A DNA stretch of 64,000 nt from Ruegeria lacuscaerulensis ITI-1157. GTDB taxonomy: Bacteria > Pseudomonadota > Alphaproteobacteria > Rhodobacterales > Rhodobacteraceae. Below are positions 18,043 through 27,777 of this stretch, piece by piece (positions within the stretch are counted from its first letter, which is position 1; the number at the start of each line of letters is the position of its first letter). The position numbers were made by a program, and so were the translations under genes. The notes under the pieces are model-generated. The model was not told the origin of the DNA. It made no database searches and saw nothing but the letters and a program-made list of their open reading frames with translations. The stretch spans positions 1,944,311 through 2,008,310 of the forward strand of contig GG704596.1 of assembly GCA_000161775.1 (NCBI GenBank), read 5' to 3'.

Positions 18043-18879
18043 TCAGCGCAGGAACGGCCTGGCCTTCATCGTCTCGGCCACCGGAACGCCCATGCGGGTC
18101 AGCACCGTGGGCGCCAACTGCAGCTGGTCAATGACCGTTTCCGCATCGGGGCCCTCGGCATCGCCGAAGTAGTACAGCGCCGTTTCCTGCTGCAGCGCGC
18201 TGCGCCCGCCGTGGTGGCCGCGCTCGTCCTGGCCGTGATCGGCGGTCACGATCACCTCGTATCCCAACTGCCGCCAGCGGGGGATGAAAGGGGCCAGCAT
18301 CTCGTCCATGACGAAACAGGCGTGATCCATCTCTTCACAGTCGTGGTAGAACCGGTGCCCCATGCTGTCGAGCGTACAGGTATGGAGAATGCCGTAATCC
18401 AGCCCGAACCGCAGGCACAGGTTGGTCAGGGTCGCGAACAGGTCGACATCCGACGGCGTCATCTGGTTGGCCTTGCCATAGCCCGTCATCGAGTGGAAGC
18501 GGCCGTGGTTGATGGTCAGGCTGTCCGGCTCGTCATATTCGATGTCGCGCACATAGTCGAAAGGGTGGCGGTTGAAGAACTGCGACCAGAAGCTGTGGGT
18601 GACGGCCCCGGTCACGCCGCCGGCCTCGCGCACCTGGCTGAAGATGTCCTTGTGGTCCAGTCGGAACACGTTGCCGTTTCCGGTGCAGCCGTGCTCCTGC
18701 GGTGTCACGCCGGTGTGGATCGAGGCATAGCAGCTGGCCGAAATCGACGGCAGCACCGAACGCAGCTTCCAAACCCGCGCCTCGCCGCTGTCGACCCAGC
18801 CCTCGAGGTTGCCGAATAGCCGGCGGAAATTGCGCCAGGGAACCCCGTCGAGAATGATGAGCAGAAGTTTGCGGTCCAT
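18043..18879 (-). CDS. Alkaline-phosphatase-superfamily (type I phosphodiesterase-like) enzyme
   Basis: Protein of 278 residues with the nucleotide pyrophosphatase/phosphodiesterase layout. A metal Asp sits in IILDGVPW (Asp11), a Ser-rich nucleophile region in LPSISASCYASIHTG, and the distal metal cluster in VTADHGQDERGHHGG. It lacks a signal peptide, so it acts in the cytosol. The substrate may be a phospho- or phosphono-ester; this is inference. It lies directly downstream of a peptide-type ABC importer on the same strand but behind a strong hairpin, so it may use its own promoter. Confidence 0.8.
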   Translation of the reverse strand: MDRKLLLIILDGVPWRNFRRLFGNLEGWVDSGEARVWKLRSVLPSISASCYASIHTGVTPQEHGCTGNGNVFRLDHKDIFSQVREAGGVTGAVTHSFWSQFFNRHPFDYVRDIEYDEPDSLTINHGRFHSMTGYGKANQMTPSDVDLFATLTNLCLRFGLDYGILHTCTLDSMGHRFYHDCEEMDHACFVMDEMLAPFIPRWRQLGYEVIVTADHGQDERGHHGGRSALQQETALYYFGDAEGPDAETVIDQLQLAPTVLTRMGVPVAETMKARPFLR

Positions 18880-18965
18880 CGCATGGCCCTCGTGTTGGAT
18901 GGCTTGTTTGCCTCACCCTAGGAGATTCGGTCAGCCAAGGCTGCCCGTTCGCGCCCGGAATGAGC

Positions 18966-19004
18966 AAATCCCGACACTTCGATACAAACAAAGTGTCGGG
19001 ATTT
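18966..19004 (-). terminator. Long perfect inverted repeat after the ABC importer operon
   Basis: Arms AAATCCCGACACTT and AAGTGTCGGGATTT, 14 pairs without mismatch, with an 11-base spacer, lie 34 bp after the ATPase stop. The A/T-rich stem base makes it terminator-like on both strands. It could also be an operator for the phosphatase gene that begins at 18879. Confidence 0.6.
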
Positions 19005-19038
19005 CAGAGTGTTTTGCCGGCGTTCACAGCCTGCGGCA

Positions 19039-20676
19039 TCAGTTGCCGGCGCTCTCCATCTTGCGGTGGGCCACGACCTCTTCCAGCCAGCCCAGATGCA
19101 TTTCCGGCACCGAGCTGAGCAGCAGATCGGTATAGTCGTCGAACGGCGGGCTCAGCACCTGTGATTTGGGTCCATAGCGCACCACGCGCCCCTGATACAT
19201 CACGGCAATGCTGTCGCTGATCGCGCGCACCGTCGCCAGGTCATGGGTGATGAACAGATAGGCCACGTCCTCGATTTTCTGCAGGTTCAGCAACAGCTTG
19301 AGAATGCCGTCCGCCACCAGCGGATCCAGCGCCGAGGTGACCTCGTCGCAGATGATCATCTTGGGTTTCGCCGCCAGCGCGCGGGCAATGCACACACGCT
19401 GCTTCTGACCACCCGACAGCTCCGCCGGATACCGGTCGATGAAACCTTCGCCCAGTTCGATCTCGTCCAACAGTTCGATGATGCGCTTGCGCTTCTCGGC
19501 GCCGCGCATGTTGAAATAGAACTCGAGCGGCCGGCCGATGATCGTGCCCACCGTTTGGCGCGGGTTCATCGCAACATCGGCCATCTGGTAGATCATCTGC
19601 AACTCGCGCAGGTCCTCGCGCGAGCGCCCGGCCAGATCGGGGCTGAGCGTGCGCCCGGCAAAGGTGATCTCGCCGTCGCGCGGGGGCAGCAGCCCGGTGA
19701 TCACCCGGGCCAGAGTCGACTTGCCAGACCCCGATTCCCCCACGACCGCCAGCGTCTGGCCGGGATGGACCTCGACATTGACGTTGTGCAGCACGTCGAA
19801 GTTCAACCCCTTGTAGCGGGCCGTTATGCCATCGACCTGCAGCACGGGTTCGGGCGTGGGCTGCTTTTCCTCGTGCTCGATCGAACGCACCGAGACCAGC
19901 GCCTTGGTGTATTCTTCCTGCGGATTGTTGATGATCTGGTCGGTGGTGCCGTATTCGACCGTTTCGCCCATGCGCAGCACCATGATGTCATCGCTGACCT
20001 GCGCCACGACCGCCAGATCGTGGGTGATGTACAACGCGGCCACACCGGTGTCGCGGATCGCCTCCTTGATCGCCATCAGAACGTCGATCTGGGTGGTCAC
20101 GTCCAGCGCGGTCGTGGGTTCGTCGAATACCACCAGATCCGGCTCGGGGCACAGCGCCAGCGCCGTCATGCAGCGCTGCAGCTGCCCGCCCGAGACCTGA
20201 TGCGGATAGCGCTTGCCGATGTTGTCCGGGTCGGGAAGACCCAGCTTGGCGAACAGTTCACGCGCACGCGCCTCGGCCTCTTTGCGGGTGAACTTCTTTT
20301 TTTCCACTGCGGCTTCGACCACCTGATCCATGATCCGCTTGGCAGGGTTGAAGGACGCCGCCGCCGATTGCGACACATAGGTCACCTCGCCGCCGCGCAG
20401 TTTGCGGATATCCGAGAGGGACGTCTTGAGGATGTCGCGTCCGTTCACCCAGACCTCGCCGCCGGTGATCTTCACGCCGCCCCGGCCATAGGCCATCGAG
20501 GCCAGCCCGATGGTCGACTTCCCGGCACCGGATTCCCCGATCAGCCCCAGAACCTTGCCGCGCTCGAGGTCAAAGCTGACCCCGTGCACGATTTCGATGT
20601 CACGGGGCTTTTCGCCCGGCGGGTAGGCGGTTGCGCCGATCTTGAGGTCGCGGACCTTGAGAAGGGTATCGCTCAT
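19039..20676 (-). CDS. Peptide/nickel-type ABC transporter ATP-binding protein, two fused ATPase domains
   Basis: Protein of 545 residues in which the usual DppD- and DppF-like subunits are joined. Domain 1 (about 5-270) has GESGAGKST, VSGGQLQR and VVFDEPTTALD; domain 2 (about 290-535) has GESGSGKST, LSGGQKQR and IICDEVTSALD. It energises import through the two permeases encoded upstream. The start at 20676 makes an ATGA overlap with the permease gene, showing tight coupling. In domain 2 the Walker B motif is CDEVTSALD rather than the usual DEPTSALD, as in several DppF-type proteins. It is the last gene of the importer operon. Confidence 0.92.
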   Translation of the reverse strand: MSDTLLKVRDLKIGATAYPPGEKPRDIEIVHGVSFDLERGKVLGLIGESGAGKSTIGLASMAYGRGGVKITGGEVWVNGRDILKTSLSDIRKLRGGEVTYVSQSAAASFNPAKRIMDQVVEAAVEKKKFTRKEAEARARELFAKLGLPDPDNIGKRYPHQVSGGQLQRCMTALALCPEPDLVVFDEPTTALDVTTQIDVLMAIKEAIRDTGVAALYITHDLAVVAQVSDDIMVLRMGETVEYGTTDQIINNPQEEYTKALVSVRSIEHEEKQPTPEPVLQVDGITARYKGLNFDVLHNVNVEVHPGQTLAVVGESGSGKSTLARVITGLLPPRDGEITFAGRTLSPDLAGRSREDLRELQMIYQMADVAMNPRQTVGTIIGRPLEFYFNMRGAEKRKRIIELLDEIELGEGFIDRYPAELSGGQKQRVCIARALAAKPKMIICDEVTSALDPLVADGILKLLLNLQKIEDVAYLFITHDLATVRAISDSIAVMYQGRVVRYGPKSQVLSPPFDDYTDLLLSSVPEMHLGWLEEVVAHRKMESAGN

Positions 20677-21488
20677 CCCCGGCCTCCTTTCAGCGATGTG
20701 GTGCGGTTCAGGATCCAGTCGGCCACCAGATTGACCGAGATGGCCAGCGTGGCGATGGCCACCGCCGGATACAGCGCCGCACCGATGCCATAGACGATGC
20801 CGTCCTTGTTTTCCTTCACGATGCCGCCCCAATCGGCCAGCGGGGGCTGAACGCCCAGGCCCAGGAACGACAGGGTCGAGACGAACAGCACCATGAAGAT
20901 GAAGCGCAGGCCCAGTTCGGCCACCAGCGGTGACAACGCGTTGGGCAGGATCTCGCGGAAGATGATCCAGCCATGGCCCTCGCCGCGCAGCTTGGCGGCC
21001 TCCACATAGTCCATGACCTCGATATCAACGGCCACGGCCCGGGCCAGACGATAGACGCGGGTGGCGTCCAGCAGGCCCATGACCACGATCAACACCGGGA
21101 TGGTGACCGGCACCATCGCCAGAACGACCAGTGCGGTGATCAGCGACGGGATCGACATGATCAGGTCCACGGTCCGTGACATCACCTGATCGGCCCAGCC
21201 CCCCAGCACGGCAGCCAGAAAGCCCAGGATCGAACCGGTGACGAAGCTGAGAATGGTGGCGGCGGTGGCGATGAAGATCGTCGTGCGCCCGCCATAGATC
21301 ATGCGGCTGAGAAGGTCGCGGCCGATATTGTCGGTGCCCAGCCAGAATTGCGAACTCGAGGGCTCCCACACGTCGCCCACCACCTCGGCCATGCCGTAGG
21401 GCGCCAGGAAGGGTGCAAAGACGGCGATGATGAAATACAGGGCGGTGAAGGCCAGCCCGATCATTGCAGAGATTGGGATGTTCTTCAT
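20673..21488 (-). CDS. ABC transporter permease, DppC/OppC type
   Basis: Inner-membrane subunit of 271 residues. It has an N-terminal anchor helix, the LGTDNIGRDLLSRMIYGGRTT segment typical of the DppC group, and five further helices containing the EAA loop (YVEAAKLRGEGHGWIIFREILPN). It forms the translocation pore with the DppB-like subunit. Overlaps of four bases join it to both neighbours (ATGA at each end). The start at 21488 is fixed by this overlap. Confidence 0.92.
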   Translation of the reverse strand: MKNIPISAMIGLAFTALYFIIAVFAPFLAPYGMAEVVGDVWEPSSSQFWLGTDNIGRDLLSRMIYGGRTTIFIATAATILSFVTGSILGFLAAVLGGWADQVMSRTVDLIMSIPSLITALVVLAMVPVTIPVLIVVMGLLDATRVYRLARAVAVDIEVMDYVEAAKLRGEGHGWIIFREILPNALSPLVAELGLRFIFMVLFVSTLSFLGLGVQPPLADWGGIVKENKDGIVYGIGAALYPAVAIATLAISVNLVADWILNRTTSLKGGRG

Positions 21489-22441
21489 TTCGGATGCCTC
21501 AGCCGTGGGTTGGCCAGAATGGCGACGATGTCGGCAACCATGTTCAGCCCGATATAGATGGCGGCGAAGATGACGCCGCAGGCCAGAACCACAGGCACGT
21601 CTCGCTTGGTGACATGGTCCACAAGGTACTGTCCCATGCCGGGATAGACGAATACCACCTCGACCACGACGACGCCCACGACCAGATAGGCCAGGTTCAG
21701 CATCACCACGTTCACGATGGGGGCGATCGCGTTCGGCAAGGCATGGCGCCAGATGACCTTGAAATTGCTCAGGCCCTTGAGTTCGGCGGTTTCGACATAG
21801 GCCGACTGCATCACGTTCAAAATCGCGGCGCGGGTCATGCGCATCATATGCGCCAGGACCACCATGGTCAGAACGATCACGGGCAGGGCGATGGCGTTCA
21901 GTTTCTGCCAAAAGGACATGCTGTCATTGATCATCGCCAGCGGCGAGAACATGCCCAGTTTGACGGCCACGAAATAGACCAGGACATAGCCGATCAGGAA
22001 CTCGGGGATCGAGATCGTCGTGAGGGTGACGGCCGAGATCAGCTTGTCGGGCCAGCGGTTGCGATAGCGCACGGCCAGAAGGCCCAGGAAAATGGCCAGC
22101 GGCACCGACACCAGCGCGGCCCAGAATGCCAGAAACAGCGTGTTGCCCAGCCGGCTGCCGATGGACGTGGCGATATCCAGTTTGTTGGTCAGGGACGTGC
22201 CCATGTCACCTTGGACAATTCCGCCAAGCCATTCGAAATACCGCGTCAGCGCGGGGCGGTTCAGCCCCATTTCTTCGCGCAGGTTGGCCAGCGCCTCGGG
22301 GGTTGCGGACTGGCCCAGGACGGCTTGCGCGGCGTCGCCGGGCAGGGCTTCGGTCAGGCCGAAAATCAAGGCCGACGCGCCGAACAGAAGAAGGAGACCC
22401 AGCGCGATGCGCTGGGAAACCAGTTTGATGACAGGATGCAT
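21485..22441 (-). CDS. ABC transporter permease, DppB/OppB type
   Basis: Inner-membrane subunit of 318 residues. It has the N-terminal helix and long periplasmic loop of the DppB group (ALPGDAAQAVLGQ, then GDMGTSLTNK) and an EAA loop YVETAELKGLSNFKVIWRHALPN. With the adjacent DppC-type permease it forms a heterodimeric pore. It starts 15 bp after the binding-protein stop and overlaps the next gene by four bases. Confidence 0.92.
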   Translation of the reverse strand: MHPVIKLVSQRIALGLLLLFGASALIFGLTEALPGDAAQAVLGQSATPEALANLREEMGLNRPALTRYFEWLGGIVQGDMGTSLTNKLDIATSIGSRLGNTLFLAFWAALVSVPLAIFLGLLAVRYRNRWPDKLISAVTLTTISIPEFLIGYVLVYFVAVKLGMFSPLAMINDSMSFWQKLNAIALPVIVLTMVVLAHMMRMTRAAILNVMQSAYVETAELKGLSNFKVIWRHALPNAIAPIVNVVMLNLAYLVVGVVVVEVVFVYPGMGQYLVDHVTKRDVPVVLACGVIFAAIYIGLNMVADIVAILANPRLRHPK

Positions 22442-22456
22442 GCGTTCGTACCCGGA

Positions 22457-24040
22457 TCAGGCGAACCACATCTTGCGCGAGACCTGACCGTTCATCAGCT
22501 CGCCGTTGGGGTCGGTCTCCCAGCCGTCCAGCTGGTTGCTGACCGCATCGACGAAGTCGTTGAACATCGGGCAGATCAGGCCGCCCTGATCGCGCACCAT
22601 CATGCCCATCTGGCTGTAGATGGCCTTGCGCTTGGCCGGGTCCAGCTCGGCCCGGGCCGCAAACAGCAGGTCGTCGAATTCCTTGAGCTTGAACCGGGTG
22701 TCGTTCCAGTCGGCGGTGGACAGGTACGCGGTGGAGTACATCTGATCCTGCACCGGGCGTCCGCCCCAATACGAGGCGCAGAAAGGCTGAACGTTCCAGA
22801 CTTCGGACCAGTAGCCATCGTTGGGCTCTCGCTTGATTTCCAGCGGAATACCGGCCTGCTGGGCGGTCTGCTGGAACAGGGCGGCCGCATCCACGGCACC
22901 CGGGAAGGCCGCGTCGGCCACGCGCAAGATGATGGGCGACCCGTCATGGCCGGACTTCTTGTAGTGCTCGGCCGCCTTCTCGATGCTGAATTCGCGCTGC
23001 GGGATGGTCTCGTCGAACAGCGGATAGGCTGCGTTGATCGGCATGTCGTTCCCGATCGAGCCATAGCCGCGCAGCACCTTTTCAACCAGCTCTTCGCGGT
23101 TGATCGCGTATTTCAGCGCGAGGCGCAGTTCGTTGCTGTCGAACGGCGCGGTGTCGCAATGCATGATGAACACATAATGCCCCCGGCCCGGCGTGGACTG
23201 GATAGTCACCGTCGGCGCGCGGCCCAGCAGATCGGCCACCTTGGGTTCGATCCGGTTGGCGATGTGGACCTGTCCCGACTGCAGGGCCGCGGTGCGCGCG
23301 GTGCTGTCGTTGATGACCACGTTCTCGACGCTGTCGAAATGGCCGTAGTCGCTCCAGTGGTTCTCAAACTTGCTGAACAGGTGGCGCACGCCGGGTTCGT
23401 CGACTTCCAGCTTGTAGGGGCCGGTGCCGATGCCCGCGGCCGGATTGTCCATGCCGCCGTCAGGCTGAATGATCAGATGGTAGTCCGCCATCAGATAGGG
23501 CAGGTCGGCATTGGATTCGTTCAGGGTGACCTGGAAATACTCGCCATCGGCCTTCATCGAGGCGATGCCCTTCATGATCCCCAGCGCGCCCGATTTGGAA
23601 TCCTCGTTCGAGTGGCGCTGCATGGTCTTGAGCACATCCTCGCTGGTCATGGTCTTGCCGTTGTGGAACTCGACCCCCTGACGCAGTTTGAACGTCCAGA
23701 CCTTGGCATCGGCACTTCCCTCGACGCTTTCGGCAAGGCGCGGCTCGATCGTGCCGTCTGCGGCAACCTCGACCAGCGTGTCGCCGAAATGGCGGCCGTT
23801 CATGTAGGGCACCGAACTGGCATAGGTGGCCGGATCCAGCGAGTTGGTCGACTCACCGCCCTGCAGGCCCAGCTTGAGGTCGCCGCCCTTCTTGGGGCCG
23901 GCGGCGCGGGCGGCATCCGCAAAGATGGTGCTGGCCATGGCCGCCGACACACCCAGTGCCGCTGCCTTGCCCATGAATTCGCGGCGGGTCAGTTTCCCGG
24001 CGGTCACCTGGCTGGCCATGTGAGTGAGTTGTTCGTTCAT
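22457..24040 (-). CDS. ABC transporter substrate-binding protein, family 5
   Basis: Periplasmic binding protein of 527 residues of the DppA/OppA family. It has a Tat-type signal (TRREFMGKAAALG, cleavage near ARA at about 46) rather than a lipobox, so it is soluble in the periplasm and exported folded. The body shows the family pattern WTFKLRQGVEFHNGKTMTSEDV. It is the first gene of the importer operon. With a CocE-type acyl-peptide or ester hydrolase 126 bp upstream, the ligand may be a peptide or an acylated compound; the binding residues do not allow a sharper guess. Confidence 0.9.
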   Translation of the reverse strand: MNEQLTHMASQVTAGKLTRREFMGKAAALGVSAAMASTIFADAARAAGPKKGGDLKLGLQGGESTNSLDPATYASSVPYMNGRHFGDTLVEVAADGTIEPRLAESVEGSADAKVWTFKLRQGVEFHNGKTMTSEDVLKTMQRHSNEDSKSGALGIMKGIASMKADGEYFQVTLNESNADLPYLMADYHLIIQPDGGMDNPAAGIGTGPYKLEVDEPGVRHLFSKFENHWSDYGHFDSVENVVINDSTARTAALQSGQVHIANRIEPKVADLLGRAPTVTIQSTPGRGHYVFIMHCDTAPFDSNELRLALKYAINREELVEKVLRGYGSIGNDMPINAAYPLFDETIPQREFSIEKAAEHYKKSGHDGSPIILRVADAAFPGAVDAAALFQQTAQQAGIPLEIKREPNDGYWSEVWNVQPFCASYWGGRPVQDQMYSTAYLSTADWNDTRFKLKEFDDLLFAARAELDPAKRKAIYSQMGMMVRDQGGLICPMFNDFVDAVSNQLDGWETDPNGELMNGQVSRKMWFA

Positions 24041-24166
24041 TCAAGTTACTCCCAGTTTCTTGAGTTTTTCGCCCGTTGAGGGCTTTTTATTGACGCATGA
24101 GTCAACGTTCGCGCATTTCACGCCACCGGGCAAGGTGAAATCTCGGGTGCCGCGGCGGCTGTTCCC

Positions 24167-26161
24167 TCACATCTGATTGCGCGGGATGCTGTCCTCCAGG
24201 CTTTTTGAGAAGACGGGCGCATCATTCTCGAACGCGTCGAGCGTCGCCCGCAGGTGAAAGTGGGTTTGGTCCGACCACATCGCGCAGCGCGCCTCAGTTC
24301 GCAGGCGCAGAGCATCGCGTTCCAGCTCCTGCACCCAGGCGCATTCTCCACGCGCGCTGAGTGAATCGTCGGGGTGGATGGTCCATTTCTCTTGCGCGGT
24401 GCCGCCGCTGATCAGGCCGTGGTCGGCATCCTGGACCAGTCCGAAATCGTCCTCGATGACCAGGTGGATCAGGCCTGTGGTCATGTCCGTTTCGACGCGG
24501 CGGGCGTGGTTCGAGGGGCGCAGGTGGCGGACCTGCCACGCGGCTTCGGCGTCGGGCGGAGGAAAGACGCATTCATCCCCATCGGCCCGGGGGCGGAGGG
24601 GGAGGGTCAAGCTGCCGCCGCTCAGGTGCAGGTCGGCGGTTTCGGGCGTGGGCCAGATCAAAGGCCAGTACGCGCTCGAGATCGCGATGCGCAGGCGGTG
24701 GCCCTTGGGCACCCGATAGGCGACGTGGTCGAGATCCAGCGCGATGTCGCAAGGCTCTCCGGGTGTCAGCGGGCGCGGGTTGGCATGGCTGTCGCGGTGG
24801 GTCAGGTTCAGCACGCCATAGGTGATCCGGGTCGAGGCGCCATCCGGGTGCACATGGTTCAGGCGTACCGCGATCTGCGCCTGGGTCCTGTCGGCGGCAA
24901 GCGTCAACCGGATGCGCGGCGCACCGACCAGGTTCATGTCTTCGGCCAGCGGCACGGTGTCGAAACAGGCGGACAGAGCGTCATCTGCCCGCTGGTCGCC
25001 GGGCATGTCGGGACCCAGCCAGATGGCGCAATACTCGCCGCCATCCATACCACAGTGATGGGGCGAGCGGATACGGGCATCCAGCGGCCCGTCCATGCCC
25101 AGCCCGGTATCGGAAAGCGGCAGGGTGACCGTCGGCAGGTGGGACGTGGCGCCGGTATCCTCGGCGATCCACCGGCCCGGGCGTTCCGCATACCAGCGCG
25201 CCGGGCGCACGCCATCCATCAGATAGGCGCGATAGGCCGGGTCCTGTTCGACGCCGGTCTCTGCGCCCTTCAGCCAGCGGTCCCACCAGCGCAGCGCCTC
25301 TTGCAGGAAGCCGATGCGAGGTTCGGGGACGGCAAAATGCGGGTATTTGTGCACCCAGGGGCCGACGATCCCTTTGGCGGGAGCGGTCAGGTTTTCGACC
25401 AGCCAGGGCACCGTGTTCTTGTAGGCATCGCCCCAGCCGCCCACCGCCAGCGTCGCGGGCCGGATCGCGCCGGGGTCTTCGCAGACAGACCCATGCCTCC
25501 AATAGGCATCGCGGGTCTGATGCCGCAGCCAGACCGAGGGCAGGAACGGTTCGGCCTTCAACCGTTGCAGCCACATCTCGCGCCAGTCGTCGCGCAGCGC
25601 CGGGTCGGGCGGGCGGGACGAATACGACCACATGGTCGCCCCCCAGCCCAGGTTCTCGTTCAGCAGGCAGCCGCCCTTGTAGTGGATGTCATCGGCATAG
25701 CGGTCGGCGGTCGAACACAGGGTGATGATGGCCTTCAACGGCGCGGGTTGCAGCGCCGCCACCTGCAGCGCGTTGAAGCCGCCCCAGCTGATCCCCATCA
25801 TCCCGACCGCGCCGCTGCACCAGGGCTGTTGGGCCAGCCATTCGATCACTTCGACGGCGTCATCCAGTTCCTGCTGGGTGTATTCATCCTCCATCACGCC
25901 CTGGCTGTCGCCGTTGCCGCGCATGTCGACGCGGATGCAGGCGTAACCCCGTTTGGCAAACCAGGGATGGGTTAGGGCATCCCGTGCCGTCGTGCCGTCG
26001 CGCTTGCGATAGGGCAGGTATTCCAGGATGGCGGGCACCGGGTGCTGCGCTGCATCGACAGGTCGCCAGATCCGCGCCGACAGGCGGCAGCCGTCCGACA
26101 GAATGATGCCCTGATCAGGAACCTCTTCGATCTCGGACAGTGAGTTCTTTGGCTGCGTCAT
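24167..26161 (-). CDS. CocE/NonD-family hydrolase with X-Pro dipeptidyl-peptidase domains
   Basis: Protein of 664 residues. An alpha/beta-hydrolase S15-type catalytic domain (about 15-290) has nucleophile Ser125 in GISWGG and a likely acid and His in the GGWGD and VGPWVHKYPHF segments. A C-terminal jelly-roll domain (about 300-560) follows as in cocaine esterase and alpha-amino acid ester hydrolases. The family cleaves esters, beta-lactam-type amides or X-Pro peptides. There is no signal peptide, so it acts on imported substrate, fitting the ABC importer just downstream. About 100 extra C-terminal residues beyond the jelly roll are unusual and not recognised. Confidence 0.88.
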   Translation of the reverse strand: MTQPKNSLSEIEEVPDQGIILSDGCRLSARIWRPVDAAQHPVPAILEYLPYRKRDGTTARDALTHPWFAKRGYACIRVDMRGNGDSQGVMEDEYTQQELDDAVEVIEWLAQQPWCSGAVGMMGISWGGFNALQVAALQPAPLKAIITLCSTADRYADDIHYKGGCLLNENLGWGATMWSYSSRPPDPALRDDWREMWLQRLKAEPFLPSVWLRHQTRDAYWRHGSVCEDPGAIRPATLAVGGWGDAYKNTVPWLVENLTAPAKGIVGPWVHKYPHFAVPEPRIGFLQEALRWWDRWLKGAETGVEQDPAYRAYLMDGVRPARWYAERPGRWIAEDTGATSHLPTVTLPLSDTGLGMDGPLDARIRSPHHCGMDGGEYCAIWLGPDMPGDQRADDALSACFDTVPLAEDMNLVGAPRIRLTLAADRTQAQIAVRLNHVHPDGASTRITYGVLNLTHRDSHANPRPLTPGEPCDIALDLDHVAYRVPKGHRLRIAISSAYWPLIWPTPETADLHLSGGSLTLPLRPRADGDECVFPPPDAEAAWQVRHLRPSNHARRVETDMTTGLIHLVIEDDFGLVQDADHGLISGGTAQEKWTIHPDDSLSARGECAWVQELERDALRLRTEARCAMWSDQTHFHLRATLDAFENDAPVFSKSLEDSIPRNQM

Positions 26162-26212
26162 GCGCCCAGTCTCGAGTGCATCGGCGGATGGTGTGAGGGT
26201 AAAAGCGTCAAT

Positions 26213-27316
26213 TCATTCCTTCGTTGCGACAAGCAGATCCATGACATTGGTTCCCGTGGGGCCGGTCACCAGCAGAGCGCCGGCCCGGTCTAGGAACGAC
26301 CCCGCATCTGCATCGCGCAAGGCCATGTCTGCCCCATCGGCCCATGTCGCGCCGGTCACGACACCGCCGGCCGCATCGGTCGGCCCGTCGGTTCCGTCGG
26401 TTCCGCCGACCACGACACACAGACCCTCGCATCCCTGAATCTCGCGCGCCAACGCCAGGGCCAGCGCCTGGTTGCGCCCGCCTCGGCCCGGGTTTTCGGG
26501 CAGGACAACGGTCGGCTCTCCGCCAAAGATCATCGCGCCCGGCGGCATCTGGCGAAGCCGCGCGCCGATATCTGCGGCAACGGACAGATAGTCGTCGTGC
26601 AGGGCCTCTTCCTCGGCCAGAATTTCCTTTCCGGCGGCACGTGCTGCGTTGGCTGCGGCGCGGCGCGCATGGGCGTTCGAGGCAATGATCTCGACACCCG
26701 ATTCGAATTGAGGGGCTTCGGGCAGGGCGCCGATGCCCGATCCGATGACGCCGATATCGTCCCCCGGCACGTCCGAGATGGCCAGGACCGTCGCGCGTGC
26801 TCCGCCGAAACCGGCCAGCAGACCGCCGCCCTTGATCCGCGACATCTCGCGCCGGCGGGCGTTCATGGCGGTGATGTCCAGCCCCTCGGACAGCAACTGC
26901 GCGTTCAGCCGCGCCAGATCTTCGAGGGTGGCCCCTGCCACAAGATCCTCGGCCAGCGAAGACGCACCGCCCGAGACCAGCAGCAACAGATGCGTGCCAG
27001 GCTTCATGGCCTGAACCGACGCGCGCAGAGCCTGGCCGCCCTTCAGGCTGCGGGCATCGGGCACGGGGTGAGAGGCTTCGATGACCTGCAGATGTGACGG
27101 CAGCCCTTCGGCATGGCCGTCTTTCGTGACCACAAGGCCCGGTGTTTTGCCGAAATGGTCTTGCGCCGCGTTCATCATGGCCGCCGCGGCCTTGCCCACC
27201 GCCAGAATCCGATCGGGGCGCGGAACATCGGGCAGTGCCGCCTTGACCGCACCATAGCCGTCAACGGCGGCAACGCCCGCCTTCCAGATCGCGATCGCCT
27301 GATCCTGCATTGTCAT
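26213..27316 (-). CDS. Glycerate kinase type 2 (GckA/TtuD family)
   Basis: Protein of 367 residues of the MOFRL/DUF4147 family that phosphorylates glycerate, usually to 2-phosphoglycerate. It shows the family segments AVGKAAAAMM, LLLLVSGGASSL, ISDVPGDD and the C-terminal MOFRL motif with GGTDGTDGPTDAAGG. It is shorter than the usual ~420 residues, mostly at the N-terminus and in inter-domain loops. Start: ATG 27316 overlaps the dtd stop as TGATG; a GTG one codon earlier is also possible. It is third in a nitroreductase-dtd-kinase run. Confidence 0.85.
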   Translation of the reverse strand: MTMQDQAIAIWKAGVAAVDGYGAVKAALPDVPRPDRILAVGKAAAAMMNAAQDHFGKTPGLVVTKDGHAEGLPSHLQVIEASHPVPDARSLKGGQALRASVQAMKPGTHLLLLVSGGASSLAEDLVAGATLEDLARLNAQLLSEGLDITAMNARRREMSRIKGGGLLAGFGGARATVLAISDVPGDDIGVIGSGIGALPEAPQFESGVEIIASNAHARRAAANAARAAGKEILAEEEALHDDYLSVAADIGARLRQMPPGAMIFGGEPTVVLPENPGRGGRNQALALALAREIQGCEGLCVVVGGTDGTDGPTDAAGGVVTGATWADGADMALRDADAGSFLDRAGALLVTGPTGTNVMDLLVATKE

Positions 27317-27753
27317 CACATGTCCATCCAGATCGTAACCGGGCCGTCATTGACCAGGGACACCGCCATATCCGCACCGAAGGACCCGGTTTCGGTCGGA
27401 ACGCCAAGCGTGGCCAGCGCACGGGCAAAGTGTTCGTACAGTCGTTCGCCGGTTGCGGGATCGGCTGCCGCTGCAAATCCGGGCCGGTTCCCGCGCGAGG
27501 TGTCGGCGGCCAAGGTGAACTGGCTGACCACAAGGGCCGAGCCGCCGATATCCAGCACCGACCGGTTCATCTTGCCCGCGTCATCCTTGAAGATCCGCAG
27601 CTTGGCAATCTTGGCCGCCAGTTGCTCGGCGCGGGCGTCGTCGTCGCCCTGCATGGCGCAGACCAGCACCAGCAGCCCCGGCCCACACTGGCCGATGACT
27701 TCCCCCTCGACCGAGACCGATGCCTCGGACACCCTTTGTATCAATGCGCGCAT
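27316..27753 (-). CDS. dtd: D-aminoacyl-tRNA deacylase
   Basis: Protein of 145 residues, the normal DTD length, which hydrolyses D-aminoacyl-tRNAs and glycyl-tRNA-Ala to protect translation. Both active-site signatures are present: VSQFTLAA and NDGPVT. It starts 24 bp after the nitroreductase stop and its own stop overlaps the kinase start. Confidence 0.95.
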   Translation of the reverse strand: MRALIQRVSEASVSVEGEVIGQCGPGLLVLVCAMQGDDDARAEQLAAKIAKLRIFKDDAGKMNRSVLDIGGSALVVSQFTLAADTSRGNRPGFAAAADPATGERLYEHFARALATLGVPTETGSFGADMAVSLVNDGPVTIWMDM

Positions 27754-27777
27754 GTCGGTGTTTTTCTCAAAGTTCGC

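Noticed and set aside
21464..24079. Open frame of about 870 codons antisense to the ABC permease and binding-protein genes
   Set aside because: Crosses three real genes and their ATGA overlaps on the other strand; composition is typical of a shadow frame.
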